Source: Bradyrhizobium campsiandrae (GTDB lineage: Bacteria; Pseudomonadota; Alphaproteobacteria; Rhizobiales; Xanthobacteraceae). From it: a stretch of 64,000 nt of DNA. The position numbers and the translations under genes were made by a program. Below the pieces are notes generated by a model. That model was not told the DNA's origin, did no database searches, and worked only from the letters and a program-made list of their open reading frames with translations. Of the stretch, positions 46,856 through 56,006 are shown one piece after another. The number at the start of each line of letters is the position of its first letter. Positions within the stretch are counted from its first letter, which is position 1. Location: the NCBI RefSeq assembly GCF_014529705.1, contig NZ_JAANIH010000006.1:1-64000 (forward strand). The letters run 5' to 3'.

Positions 46856-47018
46856 TTCGGCATCATAGCCGCTCGGCCGGCGCGCAGCTCCCATGAGCGC
46901 ATAACATCGTGATGAGTGCGCCCTTCGTGGCGGGCTTGCAGCCGCCTGGTGGCCCCATAGGGGACGTATCGGTGGCGGCGTCTTGCCCGGTCGTCCGAAC
47001 GTGGGCCATCCGTATCAG

Positions 47019-48611
47019 TCAGGCGACCAGCACGGCGACGGCAGCCGGAGTTGAAATTGCGGCGGCGGTGCGCTGCGACGCCATCAATTCGCAAAAACCG
47101 GCAAAGGGTAGAGGCGCTGCAACGAGGTAGCCCTGCCCTTCTCCCACGCCGCACGAAACCAGGGCGCGGACCTGCTCCTCGGTCTCGATGCCTTCCGCTA
47201 CCACGGTCATGTGGAAATCTCTGGCGAGCGCCACCAGCATCTCCACGATGGTCGTGGTCGAGGCGTCCGCCGTGATGGTGTCGACGAAGAACTTGTCGAT
47301 CTTGATCGTGTTGGCGCCGAGCCCTTTCAGTCGCGACAGCCCGCTATGGCCGACGCCGACGTCATCGATGGCAACGCGAAAGCCGTAATCGCGCAGCTCG
47401 CCCACCACGGCTGCAGCGCGCGTCAGATCGTCGAGCTCGTCGCGCTCGGTCACCTCGATCATGATCTGCCGTGCGGACACTCGTGCCGCAGCGACGGTGC
47501 TGCGGAGCGTCTCGACGAAGCCGGCGCCGAGGATATGCCTGGGCACCACATTGAACGAGAGCTTGAAGTCCTTGTCGGCTTTCAGCTGCGGCTGGAGGTC
47601 GGTCAGCGCCTGGTGGAGCAACTGCCAGGTCATGGCTTCGATCCGCCCGCTGGATTCCGCCAGCGGAATGAAGTTCATCGGCGGCACCACCGTGCCGTCC
47701 TCACGCAGCCAGCGTGCCAGGATCTCACAGCCTCTGATCTCGCGGGTGCGCAGATCGAAGATCGGCTGGAAATAGGGCCTGAATTCGCCGCGCGTCAGCG
47801 CGCGATCGAGGTCGGCAACCGGCCCTTCCATGCGCCGGGCCCGTGACAGCAGGATGCCGAACAGGACACCGAGCGCGAGCGCAACCGTCATCGTGGGCCA
47901 GTAGGCCTGGCTGTTCCATGTCGACAGCACGGACTTGTCGATGCGGATGATCACGCGCAGCGGATAACGCGTCGAGCTCTTTTCGAAGTCGATCGCATGC
48001 GTCAGCGCCTTGTCGGCCTCGAGCGCGAATTCGCCGAGCCTTGCGCCGTTCTTCAGTGCGAGCAGCACCTCGCCGTGCGCGCGCAGCTCGGCCGGCATGA
48101 TGTCGAACAGGCTGGAATTGATGCCGAGAATGGCGACCAGCGCTTTCTTGTCGCCGATGTCCCTGAGCACGCCGAGTGCGTCACCACCGAACTGCTCGAC
48201 GCGAAACAGCATCAATTTCGAATCGCGCGACGCGAGCATGTCCGCCCGATCGACCCAGCCTTTGTCGAATTCGAGCGTCTCGGAATAGGCCGAGCAGATC
48301 ACCGAGCCGTCGGAATTGACCAGACGGACATCCTTCACGGCGGAGCGTTGGTAGACGTGCAGTCGGATCGCCTGAAGCGAAGCGGGCGCGCATGTCGCAA
48401 GTCCGCGGCCGGCCAGATCGTCAAGGCTTGCCGTCGCGAAGTCGACGGCGAGTTCCGACCGGTGCAGCACCACTTCGGTCAACTCATGGAGCTGACGCAT
48501 TTGCTGATCATGGATGAAGCGCGTCGCGGCGATGTGGCCCGCGAGCGCGAACGCCGCCATGCCTGCAAGCACGAGCGCCGCCATCGAGAGTCTCGGCCGT
48601 GTTGCTTTCAT
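47019..48611 (-). CDS. CSS-motif c-di-GMP phosphodiesterase
   Basis: 530 residues. A membrane helix at about 8-28 is followed by a periplasmic CSS-type sensor with the cysteines expected for redox control (GLATCAPASLQAIR and SVICSAYS). Next come a second helix (MTVALALGVLFGILL) and an EAL domain from about residue 265. Catalytic features are kept: EILARW in place of EAL, NVVPRH, IEVTERDEL, AIDDVGVGHSGL, IKIDKFFV and VAEGIETEEQ. Like E. coli PdeC-type enzymes it should cleave c-di-GMP, with activity tuned by DsbA/DsbB-type oxidation of the cysteines. It is monocistronic. Confidence 0.92.
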   Translation of the reverse strand: MKATRPRLSMAALVLAGMAAFALAGHIAATRFIHDQQMRQLHELTEVVLHRSELAVDFATASLDDLAGRGLATCAPASLQAIRLHVYQRSAVKDVRLVNSDGSVICSAYSETLEFDKGWVDRADMLASRDSKLMLFRVEQFGGDALGVLRDIGDKKALVAILGINSSLFDIMPAELRAHGEVLLALKNGARLGEFALEADKALTHAIDFEKSSTRYPLRVIIRIDKSVLSTWNSQAYWPTMTVALALGVLFGILLSRARRMEGPVADLDRALTRGEFRPYFQPIFDLRTREIRGCEILARWLREDGTVVPPMNFIPLAESSGRIEAMTWQLLHQALTDLQPQLKADKDFKLSFNVVPRHILGAGFVETLRSTVAAARVSARQIMIEVTERDELDDLTRAAAVVGELRDYGFRVAIDDVGVGHSGLSRLKGLGANTIKIDKFFVDTITADASTTTIVEMLVALARDFHMTVVAEGIETEEQVRALVSCGVGEGQGYLVAAPLPFAGFCELMASQRTAAAISTPAAVAVLVA

Positions 48612-48758
48612 CCAGCCCGCGAAGGTTAAACGGATGAGATAACCTTAACCTTGGAGCCTCTAAAATACGGTTTAAGGCGATCGCGGGCCGGTTTGGTCGC
48701 CTACAGCGGCCAACAGTCCGTTAACGGCTCCTTTCAGGAATAATGCTGGGGCGCCGGC

Positions 48759-48827
48759 AGTTCCATTCGCTGGAACTCACGCTCATCACGGGCTCGAATT
48801 CCCGTCATCCGCAAGCGGGAGCCCGTG
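48759..48827. other. Two inverted repeats downstream of a small secreted-protein gene
   Basis: AGTTCC and GGAACT pair across a 7-nt loop (48759-48777). A longer pair, CACGGGCTC (48787-48795) and GAGCCCGTG (48819-48827), encloses an inner CCCG/CGGG. They lie about 50 bp after the stop of the minus-strand gene at 48881 and could terminate it, though no T-run follows. The first could be mistaken for a tRNA anticodon arm, but acceptor and D arms are absent. Confidence 0.4.
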
Positions 48828-48880
48828 GGCAACCCAGAAGGCCGGTCGCCCCGGCAGGCGGGCGCCCGTGAGCTGCGGCC

Positions 48881-49132
48881 TCACCGTCGATTGTAGGACC
48901 AGCCCTTGTCGACATTGGTCGGGTAGCGCGCAGCGAAGTAGGGATTCCGGAGGCAGTTGCGCGCGGGATCATAACCCCAGTCGGCGCATTCGTGGAAATT
49001 CAGGAATCTGCAATCGAAGCCGAAAGCTCACCCAGGCGCCCCGTTGGGAAATCCGAAGCGGACGGGGCCTTGTGCCCACGCTATCGAGGGCAGGGCCAGG
49101 AGCAAAGCTACGGCGAGAGCACGGGACACCAT
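48881..49132 (-). pseudogene. Small Cys-containing secreted protein with an in-frame TGA
   Basis: The ATG at 49132 has an excellent GGAGG ribosome site 8 nt upstream and starts a signal peptide (MVSRALAVALLLALPSIAWA). After 34 codons a TGA (49028-49030) interrupts the sequence GFPNGAPG. The same frame resumes AFGFDCRFLNFHECADWGYD and continues with two more aromatic and cysteine-rich stretches to a TGA at 48881, giving 83 codons in all. Preserved frame, strong start and three cysteines after the stop suggest a recently inactivated small secreted protein; TGG to TGA would explain it. I do not recognise a family. Confidence 0.6.
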
Positions 49133-49349
49133 GGTGCAATCCTCCAGCGGATCTTCGGCGGGACACCGAGGTATCGAGCGATCGTCCGCAGCGAGAAACA
49201 ACCGACGTTCAATTGGGAAGTCTAGCATCGTGGGATGAGGAGATCGAGAGCGCTGTGGCGCCGGAAAGGCGTCGTTCTGCCCCTATATCCAGTTCGTGCC
49301 GGCGACAATCGCCTGTCTCGCCCATTCCCGCTCTCCCGGCGTATGGTCT

Positions 49350-49523
49350 CTAGCCCTGCTTGTCTGCTGTCGATTTCACCGCCAGGCCGTGACGCAAAGC
49401 CATGCTCTTGTTGGCGTCGTGCGATCTTCCGAGCTTCTTTGCCGCTTCCTCCAGCGATGTCGAAGATTTCGCCAGCTCCATGAGCCGGCGGTCTTCCTTG
49501 AACGACCAGGGCTTCCGCGCCAT
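49350..49523 (-). CDS. Small putative DNA-binding protein, 57 aa
   Basis: 57 residues from the ATG at 49523, with GGAGG 12 nt upstream. It starts MARKPWSFKEDRRLMELAKS and has a probable helix-turn-helix, SLEEAAKKLGRSHDANKSMA, followed by a short basic tail. This is a pattern of small SANT/Myb-like or homeodomain-like DNA-binding proteins common in bradyrhizobia. The frame runs further upstream without a better start. Function and targets are unknown. Confidence 0.6.
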   Translation of the reverse strand: MARKPWSFKEDRRLMELAKSSTSLEEAAKKLGRSHDANKSMALRHGLAVKSTADKQG

Positions 49524-50090
49524 AACCGAAATAATCCTCCTGCAACGACACAACGACAAAGCCGCCAAGCGGACCCATGTCGCTCGGCGGCTTTGCTTGG
49601 GTGGGGCCGGGCCTTGGGGGAAGCCCGGTGCGGAAATGGATATGCGATCGGTGAGACTTCGCAACAAACAACGCGGATTAAGCTAACTGCTCAACCTTAC
49701 CGCGATAAAATCGGCGCCCGGGGCTCCGTACAACTCCGGGGTTTTTGTGGATGTCGTGCCGGTCTGCCCAATGCCGCAGCTCCAGGACATGTCGCCCGCA
49801 GGGTGGCGCGATCGCCGCAAGGCGCGGCGACCAAATCTGAGCATGCAGTTCGACCGACTCTCTTGAAAGTTGCAATCTCTCGAATCCCTTCGGACATCGA
49901 TCAAGGACGTCTTCGGAGATATTGTTCCGTCGCTCGACGCTGGTTGCCGCATCGATTCAAAATTCGTTGAAGACAGAGATCGTGATGGAGCATGTTTGAA
50001 CATCGGCCGCTTCTCGTTCGCGTCGTCACGAGATCGTCGAATTCGTTCGGTTATGATCAGTGCAAACGATACGAATAGAAGAAGATCGAG
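49524..50090. other. 567-bp region without a convincing gene
   Basis: It holds a near-perfect hairpin (AAAGCCGCC at 49558-49566 with GGCGGCTTT at 49586-49594, extended to 14 bp with one mismatch) that may be a terminator. At 49717-49746 there is a weak 5-bp stem before GTTTTTG on the plus strand, which could end a small RNA. Overlapping ORFs on both strands lack ribosome sites or recognisable sequence. I see nothing else here. Confidence 0.4.
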
Positions 50091-50246
50091 ATGCTTCAAA
50101 AAACGCTGTCCGAGAAGCCTCTGGCGAAGATAAGAGAACGAGCATTCGAAGGCGCTTTTCTCGGCGTCGCGTTGATCGCAATGGCGGGATGGGCCTATTT
50201 CATCATTCTGCTGTCGCTGAAATTCTTCCTCTGGCTGATCGGGTGA
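50091..50246 (+). CDS. 51-aa single-span membrane protein
   Basis: A short ORF with a basic N-terminus (MLQKTLSEKPLAKIRERAFE) followed by two touching hydrophobic stretches, GAFLGVALIAMAGWAYFIIL and LSLKFFLWLIG, typical of a small inner-membrane protein. An AGAAGA-like ribosome site precedes the ATG at 50091. The sequence is not low-complexity and has clear domain-like organisation, so I judge it real. No partner gene adjoins it. Function unknown. Confidence 0.6.
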   Translation: MLQKTLSEKPLAKIRERAFEGAFLGVALIAMAGWAYFIILLSLKFFLWLIG

Positions 50247-50402
50247 TGCAAACGATCGGGAAGCATGCACATTGCTGCTCAAGAATTCCCGCCCTTGGTG
50301 AAAAAATCAGCGATCATCGTTGTTGTGTAATGACTACTGTAGGGTGAGAATAGACGTGCAGCGAACGAAGATGGCAGTATCCGCGAGCAGAGGGAGCTCT
50401 GC

Positions 50403-50579
50403 ATGACACAGGCGTCATTGCTGATTTCGGCCTTTGCCGACTTGCGCGTCAGTTATGCGGGGCGTGGGCACGCGAGGGACGACGATCGCCTTGAGCGCGT
50501 GGGCGCGGCGGCACCGGCCTTGTCGCAGCCGCCATGCATTCGGACTGGGGTTGACGGATGGCAGGGCGCGCAACGGTAA
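50403..50579 (+). CDS. Short ORF, 58 aa, hypothetical
   Basis: Supported mainly by a strong AGGGAG ribosome site 6 nt before the ATG at 50403. It begins MTQASLLISAFADLRVSYAG and has an Asp/Arg-rich middle (HARDDDRLERVG). I recognise no family. The C-terminus (GWQGAQR) is unremarkable. It could be a remnant or a leader peptide; confidence is low. Confidence 0.3.
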   Translation: MTQASLLISAFADLRVSYAGRGHARDDDRLERVGAAAPALSQPPCIRTGVDGWQGAQR

Positions 50580-50707
50580 CCATAACCGGCAAGGTTACGT
50601 CGCTCCCGACATTGTTCCCCCACTCATGTCCTTACTAGATTACGCACGGTTCTTTCGGGAGTGTCCTGTTGATCCTAGCCGCCCGTCGATCGCGAAAGAG
50701 GTGCGCC

Positions 50708-50971
50708 ATGGCTACCGTCAGGAGCAATAATGCGCCGCGACGATATTTCGTCGATGGGGGCGGCAGGCGCGTTCTGATCGGTCTTACGCCCGAGGAGACC
50801 TCCGAGTTCGAACGGCTTGATAGAGCGCCGACCCGAACCGACATGATATCGATCGTGCTTGGTCCTCAACCGGCTCCGGGCGAGCGGCGCTGGTTGGAGC
50901 TCTACGCCAAGCATGAAGACGCGTGGAAGGACTGGATGGCGCAGAGCCGCGTGGATCGGCCTTACCTCTAG
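50708..50971 (+). CDS. Hypothetical protein, 87 aa
   Basis: 87 residues from the ATG at 50708 with an AAAGAGGTG ribosome site. It starts MATVRSNNAPRRYFVDGGGR, then RVLIGLTPEETSEFERLD, and ends in a helical, Trp-rich region (ERRWLELYAKHEDAWKDWMA). I recall proteins of this type in bradyrhizobia as conserved hypotheticals. It is convergent with rfbB; the spacing to that stop is 71 bp. Function unknown. Confidence 0.65.
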   Translation: MATVRSNNAPRRYFVDGGGRRVLIGLTPEETSEFERLDRAPTRTDMISIVLGPQPAPGERRWLELYAKHEDAWKDWMAQSRVDRPYL

Positions 50972-51042
50972 CCAGTCTTCTATTGGACGCGGCCGGGCTG
51001 CGGCCGCCCTCTTGCGGGACGGTGGCCGCCTGCGAAAGGGGG

Positions 51043-52107
51043 CTATCCGAGGCCGATGCGCTTCTGCTGGTAGCCGCGATCGAGAATGGCTTGCCACCAT
51101 GGCCTGTTGTCGAAGAACCAGCGAACGGTCTTGGCCAGCCCGCTTTCAAAATTCTCATCCGCCCGCCATCCGAGTTCGCGCTCGAGCTTCGAAGCGTCGA
51201 TGGCGTAGCGCCGATCGTGACCAGGGCGGTCGGCGACGAACGAAATGAGGCCACGTCGGGAGCCTGCCGCGTGCGGCGACATCTCGTCGAGCAGGTCGCA
51301 AATGCTTTCCACGACGTGCAGGTTGGTGCGCTCGTTGCGGCCGCCGACATTGTATGTCTCGCCGATCGCACCGCGCTCGAGCACAAGCGTCAGCGCCTTG
51401 GCATGGTCCTCGACGTAGAGCCAGTCGCGGATGTTCTGTCCATCGCCGTAAACCGGCAGCGGTTCTCCCGCGAGCCCCTTGATGATGATGTGGGGAATGA
51501 GCTTCTCGGGAAAGTGATAAGGCCCGTAATTGTTCGAGCAGTTCGTCACCATCGTCGGAAGATCATAGGTCTCGCGCCAGGCGCGGACCAGATGGTCGGA
51601 CGACGCCTTGCTCGCCGAGTAGGGCGAATTCGGTGAATAGGACGTGGTTTCGGTGAAGTAGCCGTCCTTGCCGAGCGATCCGAACACCTCGTCGGTCGAG
51701 ATGTGGAGGAAGCGGACCTGCGAGCGGCGCTCCGAGGATAGCGCCCGCCAGTATCGCAGCGCCTCCTGAAGCAGCGTGAAGGTGCCGACGATGTTGGTCT
51801 GGATGAATTCGCCGGGGCCGTCGATCGAGCGATCGACATGGCGCTCGGCCGCCAGGTTCATCACCGCGGCCGGCTGGTACTTCTCGAACAGCTTGCGCAG
51901 CGAGGCAGCCTCACAAATGCATTGCCTCTCGAATGTGTAGCGTGGGTTCGCATCGGCATCCGGAATTGACTCGAGGTTTGCCGCATAAGTCAGCTTGTCG
52001 ATGTTGACGACGCGCGCCTGCGTGTCGCGGAGCAGGTGACGGACGACCGCGGAGCCAATGAAACCCGCACCGCCCGTGACGAAAATCGTGGAGCCTTTGA
52101 AACGCAT
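51043..52107 (-). CDS. rfbB: dTDP-glucose 4,6-dehydratase
   Basis: A 354-residue short-chain dehydrogenase/reductase. It has the NAD motif [17 protein letters not shown], the DEVFGSLG loop, and the catalytic [10 protein letters not shown] (Tyr-x3-Lys), with the FPEKLIPH and [16 protein letters not shown] regions typical of RmlB. It makes dTDP-4-keto-6-deoxyglucose, the second step toward dTDP-L-rhamnose. It is the second gene of a two-gene unit with rfbA (12-bp gap) and faces rfbC/rfbD. Confidence 0.95.
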   Translation of the reverse strand: MRFKGSTIFVTGGAGFIGSAVVRHLLRDTQARVVNIDKLTYAANLESIPDADANPRYTFERQCICEAASLRKLFEKYQPAAVMNLAAERHVDRSIDGPGEFIQTNIVGTFTLLQEALRYWRALSSERRSQVRFLHISTDEVFGSLGKDGYFTETTSYSPNSPYSASKASSDHLVRAWRETYDLPTMVTNCSNNYGPYHFPEKLIPHIIIKGLAGEPLPVYGDGQNIRDWLYVEDHAKALTLVLERGAIGETYNVGGRNERTNLHVVESICDLLDEMSPHAAGSRRGLISFVADRPGHDRRYAIDASKLERELGWRADENFESGLAKTVRWFFDNRPWWQAILDRGYQQKRIGLG

Positions 52108-52119
52108 GGGTGATCTACC

Positions 52120-53001
52120 TCAGGCTTGAGCGGCGAAGGAGCGGGCCACCGAATGCAGATACTGGCCGTAGCTGCTCTTGGCGGTCTTCTCGGCGACCTT
52201 CGTGAAGGCGTCGAGGGAGATGTAACCGCGGCGCAATGCGATCTCCTCTGGGCAGGCGATGCGCAAGCCCTGGCGCTGCTCCAGGATCTGGACGAAATGA
52301 CTGGCTTCGACCAGCGAGGCGTGCGTGCCGGTGTCGAGCCAGGCGAACCCGCGCCCGAGCACCTCGACGAACAGATCGCCGCGTTTGAGGTAGGCGTTGT
52401 TCACGTCGGTGATCTCGATCTCGCCCCGCGCAGAAGGCTTGATCCCTGCGGCGATGTCGACCACCGCATTGTCGTAGAAATAAAGCCCGGTTACGGCCAC
52501 ATTCGACTTCGGCTGCTTGGGCTTCTCTTCGATCGATCGCGCGCGTCCATCAGTGTCGAGCTCAACCACGCCGTATTGTTCGGGGGAGACGACGACATAG
52601 CCGAAGATCGTGGCGCCGCTCTTGCGCGCTGCGGCCTTGGCGAGCATTTCCGGAAGTCCGTGGCCGTAGAAGATGTTGTCGCCGAGAACAAGAGCGACGG
52701 AATCCGATCCCACGAATTCGCGGCCAACGATGAACGCGTCGGCAAGACCGCGCGGTGTTTCCTGCGTGGCGTATGAGAATTTGACGCCAATCTCCGATCC
52801 ATCGCCGAGCAGGCGTTGGAACAGCGGCTTGTCCTGCGGAGTCGAAATGATGAGGATGTCGCGAATTCCAGCGAGCATCAACGTTGACAGCGGATAGTAG
52901 ATCATCGGTTTGTCGAAAACCGGTAGCAGCTGCTTCGACACCACGGTCGTGACAGGATAAAGGCGCGAGCCAGTTCCGCCAGCGAGGATGATTCCCTTCA
53001 T
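52120..53001 (-). CDS. rfbA: Glucose-1-phosphate thymidylyltransferase
   Basis: 293 residues with the sugar-nucleotidyltransferase signature [16 protein letters not shown] at the N-terminus, the substrate region [16 protein letters not shown] and [16 protein letters not shown], and [20 protein letters not shown]. It activates glucose-1-phosphate with dTTP, the first step to dTDP-rhamnose. The start at 53001 lies 85 bp from divergent rfbC, so one shared promoter region probably drives both halves of the pathway. Confidence 0.95.
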   Translation of the reverse strand: MKGIILAGGTGSRLYPVTTVVSKQLLPVFDKPMIYYPLSTLMLAGIRDILIISTPQDKPLFQRLLGDGSEIGVKFSYATQETPRGLADAFIVGREFVGSDSVALVLGDNIFYGHGLPEMLAKAAARKSGATIFGYVVVSPEQYGVVELDTDGRARSIEEKPKQPKSNVAVTGLYFYDNAVVDIAAGIKPSARGEIEITDVNNAYLKRGDLFVEVLGRGFAWLDTGTHASLVEASHFVQILEQRQGLRIACPEEIALRRGYISLDAFTKVAEKTAKSSYGQYLHSVARSFAAQA

Positions 53002-53086
53002 TGGTCCCTCCGGTTTACCCGTTCGAAAATATCAGATAGTGTGCGCTGCACAACATCGATGTGTGCGCGAAGCGGAAGTCGCTGGA

Positions 53087-53641
53087 ATGAACGTTATCAA
53101 GACGCATCTGCCCGAAGTTCTGATCATCGAGCCGAAACTGTTCGGCGATCAACGCGGCTTTTTCTTGGAGACTTATCAGTTCGAGCGCTACGCGCAGAGC
53201 GGGATTGCGCGGCCGTTCGTTCAGGACAATCTGTCACGCTCGCGTCACGGGGTGTTGCGTGGGTTGCATCTGCAGAATCCGTTCACGCTGGGCAAGCTGG
53301 TCTCAGCACTTCGCGGTCGAGTCTTGGATGTTGCTGTCGATGTTCGAGTCGGTAGCCCGAATTTTGGGCGTCACGTTGCGGTCGAATTGAGCGAGGACAA
53401 CCGCAGGCAATTGTGGGTTCCACGCGGATTCGCGCATGGATTTGCCGTTCTCTCCGAGACGGCCGACTTCTTCTACAAATGCGACGCGCTCTACAGCCCG
53501 AAGGACGAGATCTCCATTCGGTGGAATGACCCGGCGATCGGCATCGACTGGGGCCTCGCAGATCCCTCGCTGTCGCCGAAGGATGCCGATGCGCCATTGC
53601 TTGCCGATATGAAGAATCTGCCGCGTTACGGAGAGATTTGA
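53087..53641 (+). CDS. rfbC: dTDP-4-dehydrorhamnose 3,5-epimerase
   Basis: 184 residues from the ATG at 53087; an upstream extension in frame lacks a ribosome site. It has the RmlC cupin fold with LIIEPKLFGDQRGFFLETYQ, the catalytic region RHGVLRGLHLQ (His in GLH), LWVPRGFAHGFAVLSETADF and YSPKDEISIRWND. It epimerises dTDP-4-keto-6-deoxyglucose at C3 and C5. rfbD starts 1 bp after its stop, so they are coupled. Confidence 0.95.
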   Translation: MNVIKTHLPEVLIIEPKLFGDQRGFFLETYQFERYAQSGIARPFVQDNLSRSRHGVLRGLHLQNPFTLGKLVSALRGRVLDVAVDVRVGSPNFGRHVAVELSEDNRRQLWVPRGFAHGFAVLSETADFFYKCDALYSPKDEISIRWNDPAIGIDWGLADPSLSPKDADAPLLADMKNLPRYGEI

Positions 53642-53642
53642 C

Positions 53643-54539
53643 ATGAGGATCCTCCTGACGGGCGCTGCCGGGCAGGTGGGCGGAACTCTGCTTCCGTTGC
53701 TTCGCGAACGAGCCGACGTCGTTGCGCCATCGCGGGAACAGTTCGACCTGTCGCGGCCGGACGAGCTCGCAGACAGATTGGACTCGATCAAGCCGCATCT
53801 GATCGTCAACCCGGCTGCCTACACCGCCGTCGATCGTGCCGAAGACGAGCGCGAGCTCGCTTTTCGGGTCAACGCGGAAGCGCCTGCCGCGATCGCCCGA
53901 TGGGCGGCGCCTCGCGGCGTGCCGCTCGTGCATTTTTCGACGGACTATGTCTTCGACGGATCCGGTGAAAGCCCCTGGCGCGAGAACAGCACGCCGGGAC
54001 CGCTCTCGGTGTATGGCAAAAGCAAGCTCGCCGGCGACTTGGCGATCGCCGAGGCCGGTTCCCTGCACGTGATCGCGCGGACGTCCTGGGTGTACGCTGC
54101 GTCAGGTGCGAATTTTCTCAAGACCATCGTGCGGCTTGCCGGAGAACGCGAGCAGCTGCGCATCGTTGCCGACCAGATCGGCGCGCCGACAAGTGCCCAT
54201 GCCATTGCGCAAGCGGTGGTTGCGATGCTGCCGCGGAACGACGAGGAGCTTCGCGGTATGTTCGAGGCGCGAGGTGGCGTCGTCAATCTGGTCTGCGCGG
54301 GCGAGACCAGCTGGCACGGCTTTGCGACGGCAATCGTTTCCGTGCCGCAAGCGAGGGTCGTCAGGTCAGCGGTGAAGGAGATCATGCCGCTCCGTTCGGA
54401 CGAATTTCCCGCGAAGGCGAAGCGGCCCGCCAATTCCCGCCTTGATGGGCCCCGGCTGCGGGAGCGCGCCGGGATTGCGCCGCCGAGCTGGCAGCAGGCG
54501 CTCGATCGAGAACTGGATGCCGTGAAGGACGAGATCTGA
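53643..54539 (+). CDS. rfbD: dTDP-4-dehydrorhamnose reductase
   Basis: 298 residues with the NAD(P) motif LLTGAAGQVGGTLLPLL, the catalytic YGKSKLAGD (Tyr-x3-Lys), FSTDYVFDG and RTSWVYAASGANFLKT, all typical of RmlD. It completes dTDP-L-rhamnose using NADPH. The four rfb genes form a complete pathway split into divergent pairs (rfbAB and rfbCD). Confidence 0.95.
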   Translation: MRILLTGAAGQVGGTLLPLLRERADVVAPSREQFDLSRPDELADRLDSIKPHLIVNPAAYTAVDRAEDERELAFRVNAEAPAAIARWAAPRGVPLVHFSTDYVFDGSGESPWRENSTPGPLSVYGKSKLAGDLAIAEAGSLHVIARTSWVYAASGANFLKTIVRLAGEREQLRIVADQIGAPTSAHAIAQAVVAMLPRNDEELRGMFEARGGVVNLVCAGETSWHGFATAIVSVPQARVVRSAVKEIMPLRSDEFPAKAKRPANSRLDGPRLRERAGIAPPSWQQALDRELDAVKDEI

Positions 54540-54654
54540 ACGCGCTCCGATCGGTCAGAGGCCGCGCCGGAGCGACAGGACGGTCAGGCTTTAAACTTTA
54601 TTAACCATCCAGGGCCCATTTTCCGGTCTGGTGCCTCGAACCGGAAATGCACGC

Positions 54655-55077
54655 ATGTTTCAGCTCTTCTTGCGGGCCCGCACTCACAATTTCCTGAAAG
54701 ACCGTTTCGGCGGAGAGCAGACGTTTCGTGCACGCTCGCCCGAGCGCGACGCCGAAACCGATCGGACGCGCATCGAAGCCATCATGGCCGCGATCGAGAA
54801 CGCGCTGCAGGCCGCGGAGCGCGAGCAATCCGGCCTGAACCGCCGGGTGGAAGACGTGCTGGCGCGCGCGGCCGTGACCATCGGCAATGGCGATGACGAA
54901 TATCTCGAACGCGAGGCGCTGGACAATCACCACCAGGATCTGTTCGACAGGGAAATCCTGAACGGCCAGCGCAGGCTCAAAGAGCTCACGGCCTCGATCG
55001 CCCATTTCAAGTTCCTGAAGGCGGCGATGCTCAGCCGGTTTCCGGAATACCGGCAACCATCAAGCCAACCCAACTGA
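54655..55077 (+). CDS. Hypothetical coiled-coil protein
   Basis: 140 residues from the ATG at 54655. It is strongly helical and charged: IEAIMAAIENALQAAEREQS, LNRRVEDVLARAAVTIGNGD and FDREILNGQRRLKELTASIA, consistent with a coiled coil. It has no signal peptide. I recall similar proteins in bradyrhizobia as uncharacterised. It lies after rfbD with a 115-bp gap and ends before a convergent phosphatase. Function unknown. Confidence 0.65.
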   Translation: MFQLFLRARTHNFLKDRFGGEQTFRARSPERDAETDRTRIEAIMAAIENALQAAEREQSGLNRRVEDVLARAAVTIGNGDDEYLEREALDNHHQDLFDREILNGQRRLKELTASIAHFKFLKAAMLSRFPEYRQPSSQPN

Positions 55078-55104
55078 TGTTCCGCGCCGCGTGCCGGCGC
55101 GTCG

Positions 55105-55848
55105 CTAGATCGCGAGCATGCTGTCGCCCTGAATCGACAGCAGCGTCAGGTTGCCGGTGGCATAGGCTCCGGTGTCGATATTGGCGCGGTTCTCGAGCAA
55201 CTCGGCCTGACGTACCGGCGTATGGCCGTGCACGACGTATTTGCCGAAGCGCTTCTTGCTCTGGAGAAATTCGTCCCTGATCCAGAGCAGATCCTGCTCA
55301 CGCTGTTCGGATAGCGGAATTCCGGGACGAACGCCCGCATGCACAAAGAAAAAGTCGCCGCATGTGAATGTCGGCCGCAGCTGGCGCAGGAACGCGATGT
55401 GCTGCGGCGGCATCGCCGAGATGAGTTCGCGCACGAGATCGGCCTGTTCGTCCTCGCCAAGATCTGGAGGCGCTGAGATCCCGTAGGACATCAGGGTCTG
55501 CAGGCCGCCGAACTGAAGCCAGTCGGCCGCGCGCGAGGGATCGTCCAGCATCGCGGTGAAATAGGCCTCGTGATTGCCCTTGAGAAAGACCGTGTTGCGG
55601 TACCGGCTGCGCTGTATCAGAAGGTCGAGGGTACGACGGGAGTCCGGTCCGCGATCGATGTAGTCGCCGAGAAAGACCTCGATGGCGCGATAGGGGCGGC
55701 TGTTCGCCATGTCGGCATCGATGACGGCGAACATCTGCTCGAGCAGATGCGCGCAGCCGTGAATGTCCGTGAGCGCGTAGATCCGCACGCCGTTCGGCAG
55801 CTTCGGCCGGGGCGAGTTCTGGGAAGGGAGCGTGATCATGGGGTTCAA
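55105..55848 (-). CDS. PPP-family metallophosphoesterase
   Basis: 247 residues with all signature motifs of the phosphoprotein phosphatase family in order: ALTDIHG (GDxHG-like), GDYIDRG, GNHEAY and VHGHTPV, plus FFVHAGVRPG. These bind two divalent metals for phosphate ester hydrolysis. It resembles bacterial serine/threonine phosphatases such as PrpA/PrpB or diadenosine tetraphosphatase relatives; which one is not decidable here. Its neighbourhood is the polysaccharide locus, where a BY-kinase is encoded, but PPP enzymes are not tyrosine-specific. Confidence 0.88.
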   Translation of the reverse strand: MNPMITLPSQNSPRPKLPNGVRIYALTDIHGCAHLLEQMFAVIDADMANSRPYRAIEVFLGDYIDRGPDSRRTLDLLIQRSRYRNTVFLKGNHEAYFTAMLDDPSRAADWLQFGGLQTLMSYGISAPPDLGEDEQADLVRELISAMPPQHIAFLRQLRPTFTCGDFFFVHAGVRPGIPLSEQREQDLLWIRDEFLQSKKRFGKYVVHGHTPVRQAELLENRANIDTGAYATGNLTLLSIQGDSMLAI

Positions 55849-56006
55849 CTCTTGGAAAGAGCTTCGCCCGGGATGTCAATATGCTATCGACCGATCCGGC
55901 TCAGCAAGCGCGGTTTTTATGTCCACGGCGATGTGAACGTCCCGTTTTGGACGGCTGCCGGATGACCATGCCGATAGGTGGCGCGTCGATTTGCGGCCCG
56001 GCCTCG

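Noticed and set aside
48759-48805. Possible tRNA around a 7-nt loop and a TCGAAT sequence
   Set aside because: The anticodon-like loop has C at position 37, the T-loop would be 8 nt, and no acceptor or D arm can be paired.
49683-50282. 199-aa minus-strand ORF
   Set aside because: It crosses the 51-aa membrane protein gene and has no ribosome site and no recognisable or domain-like sequence.
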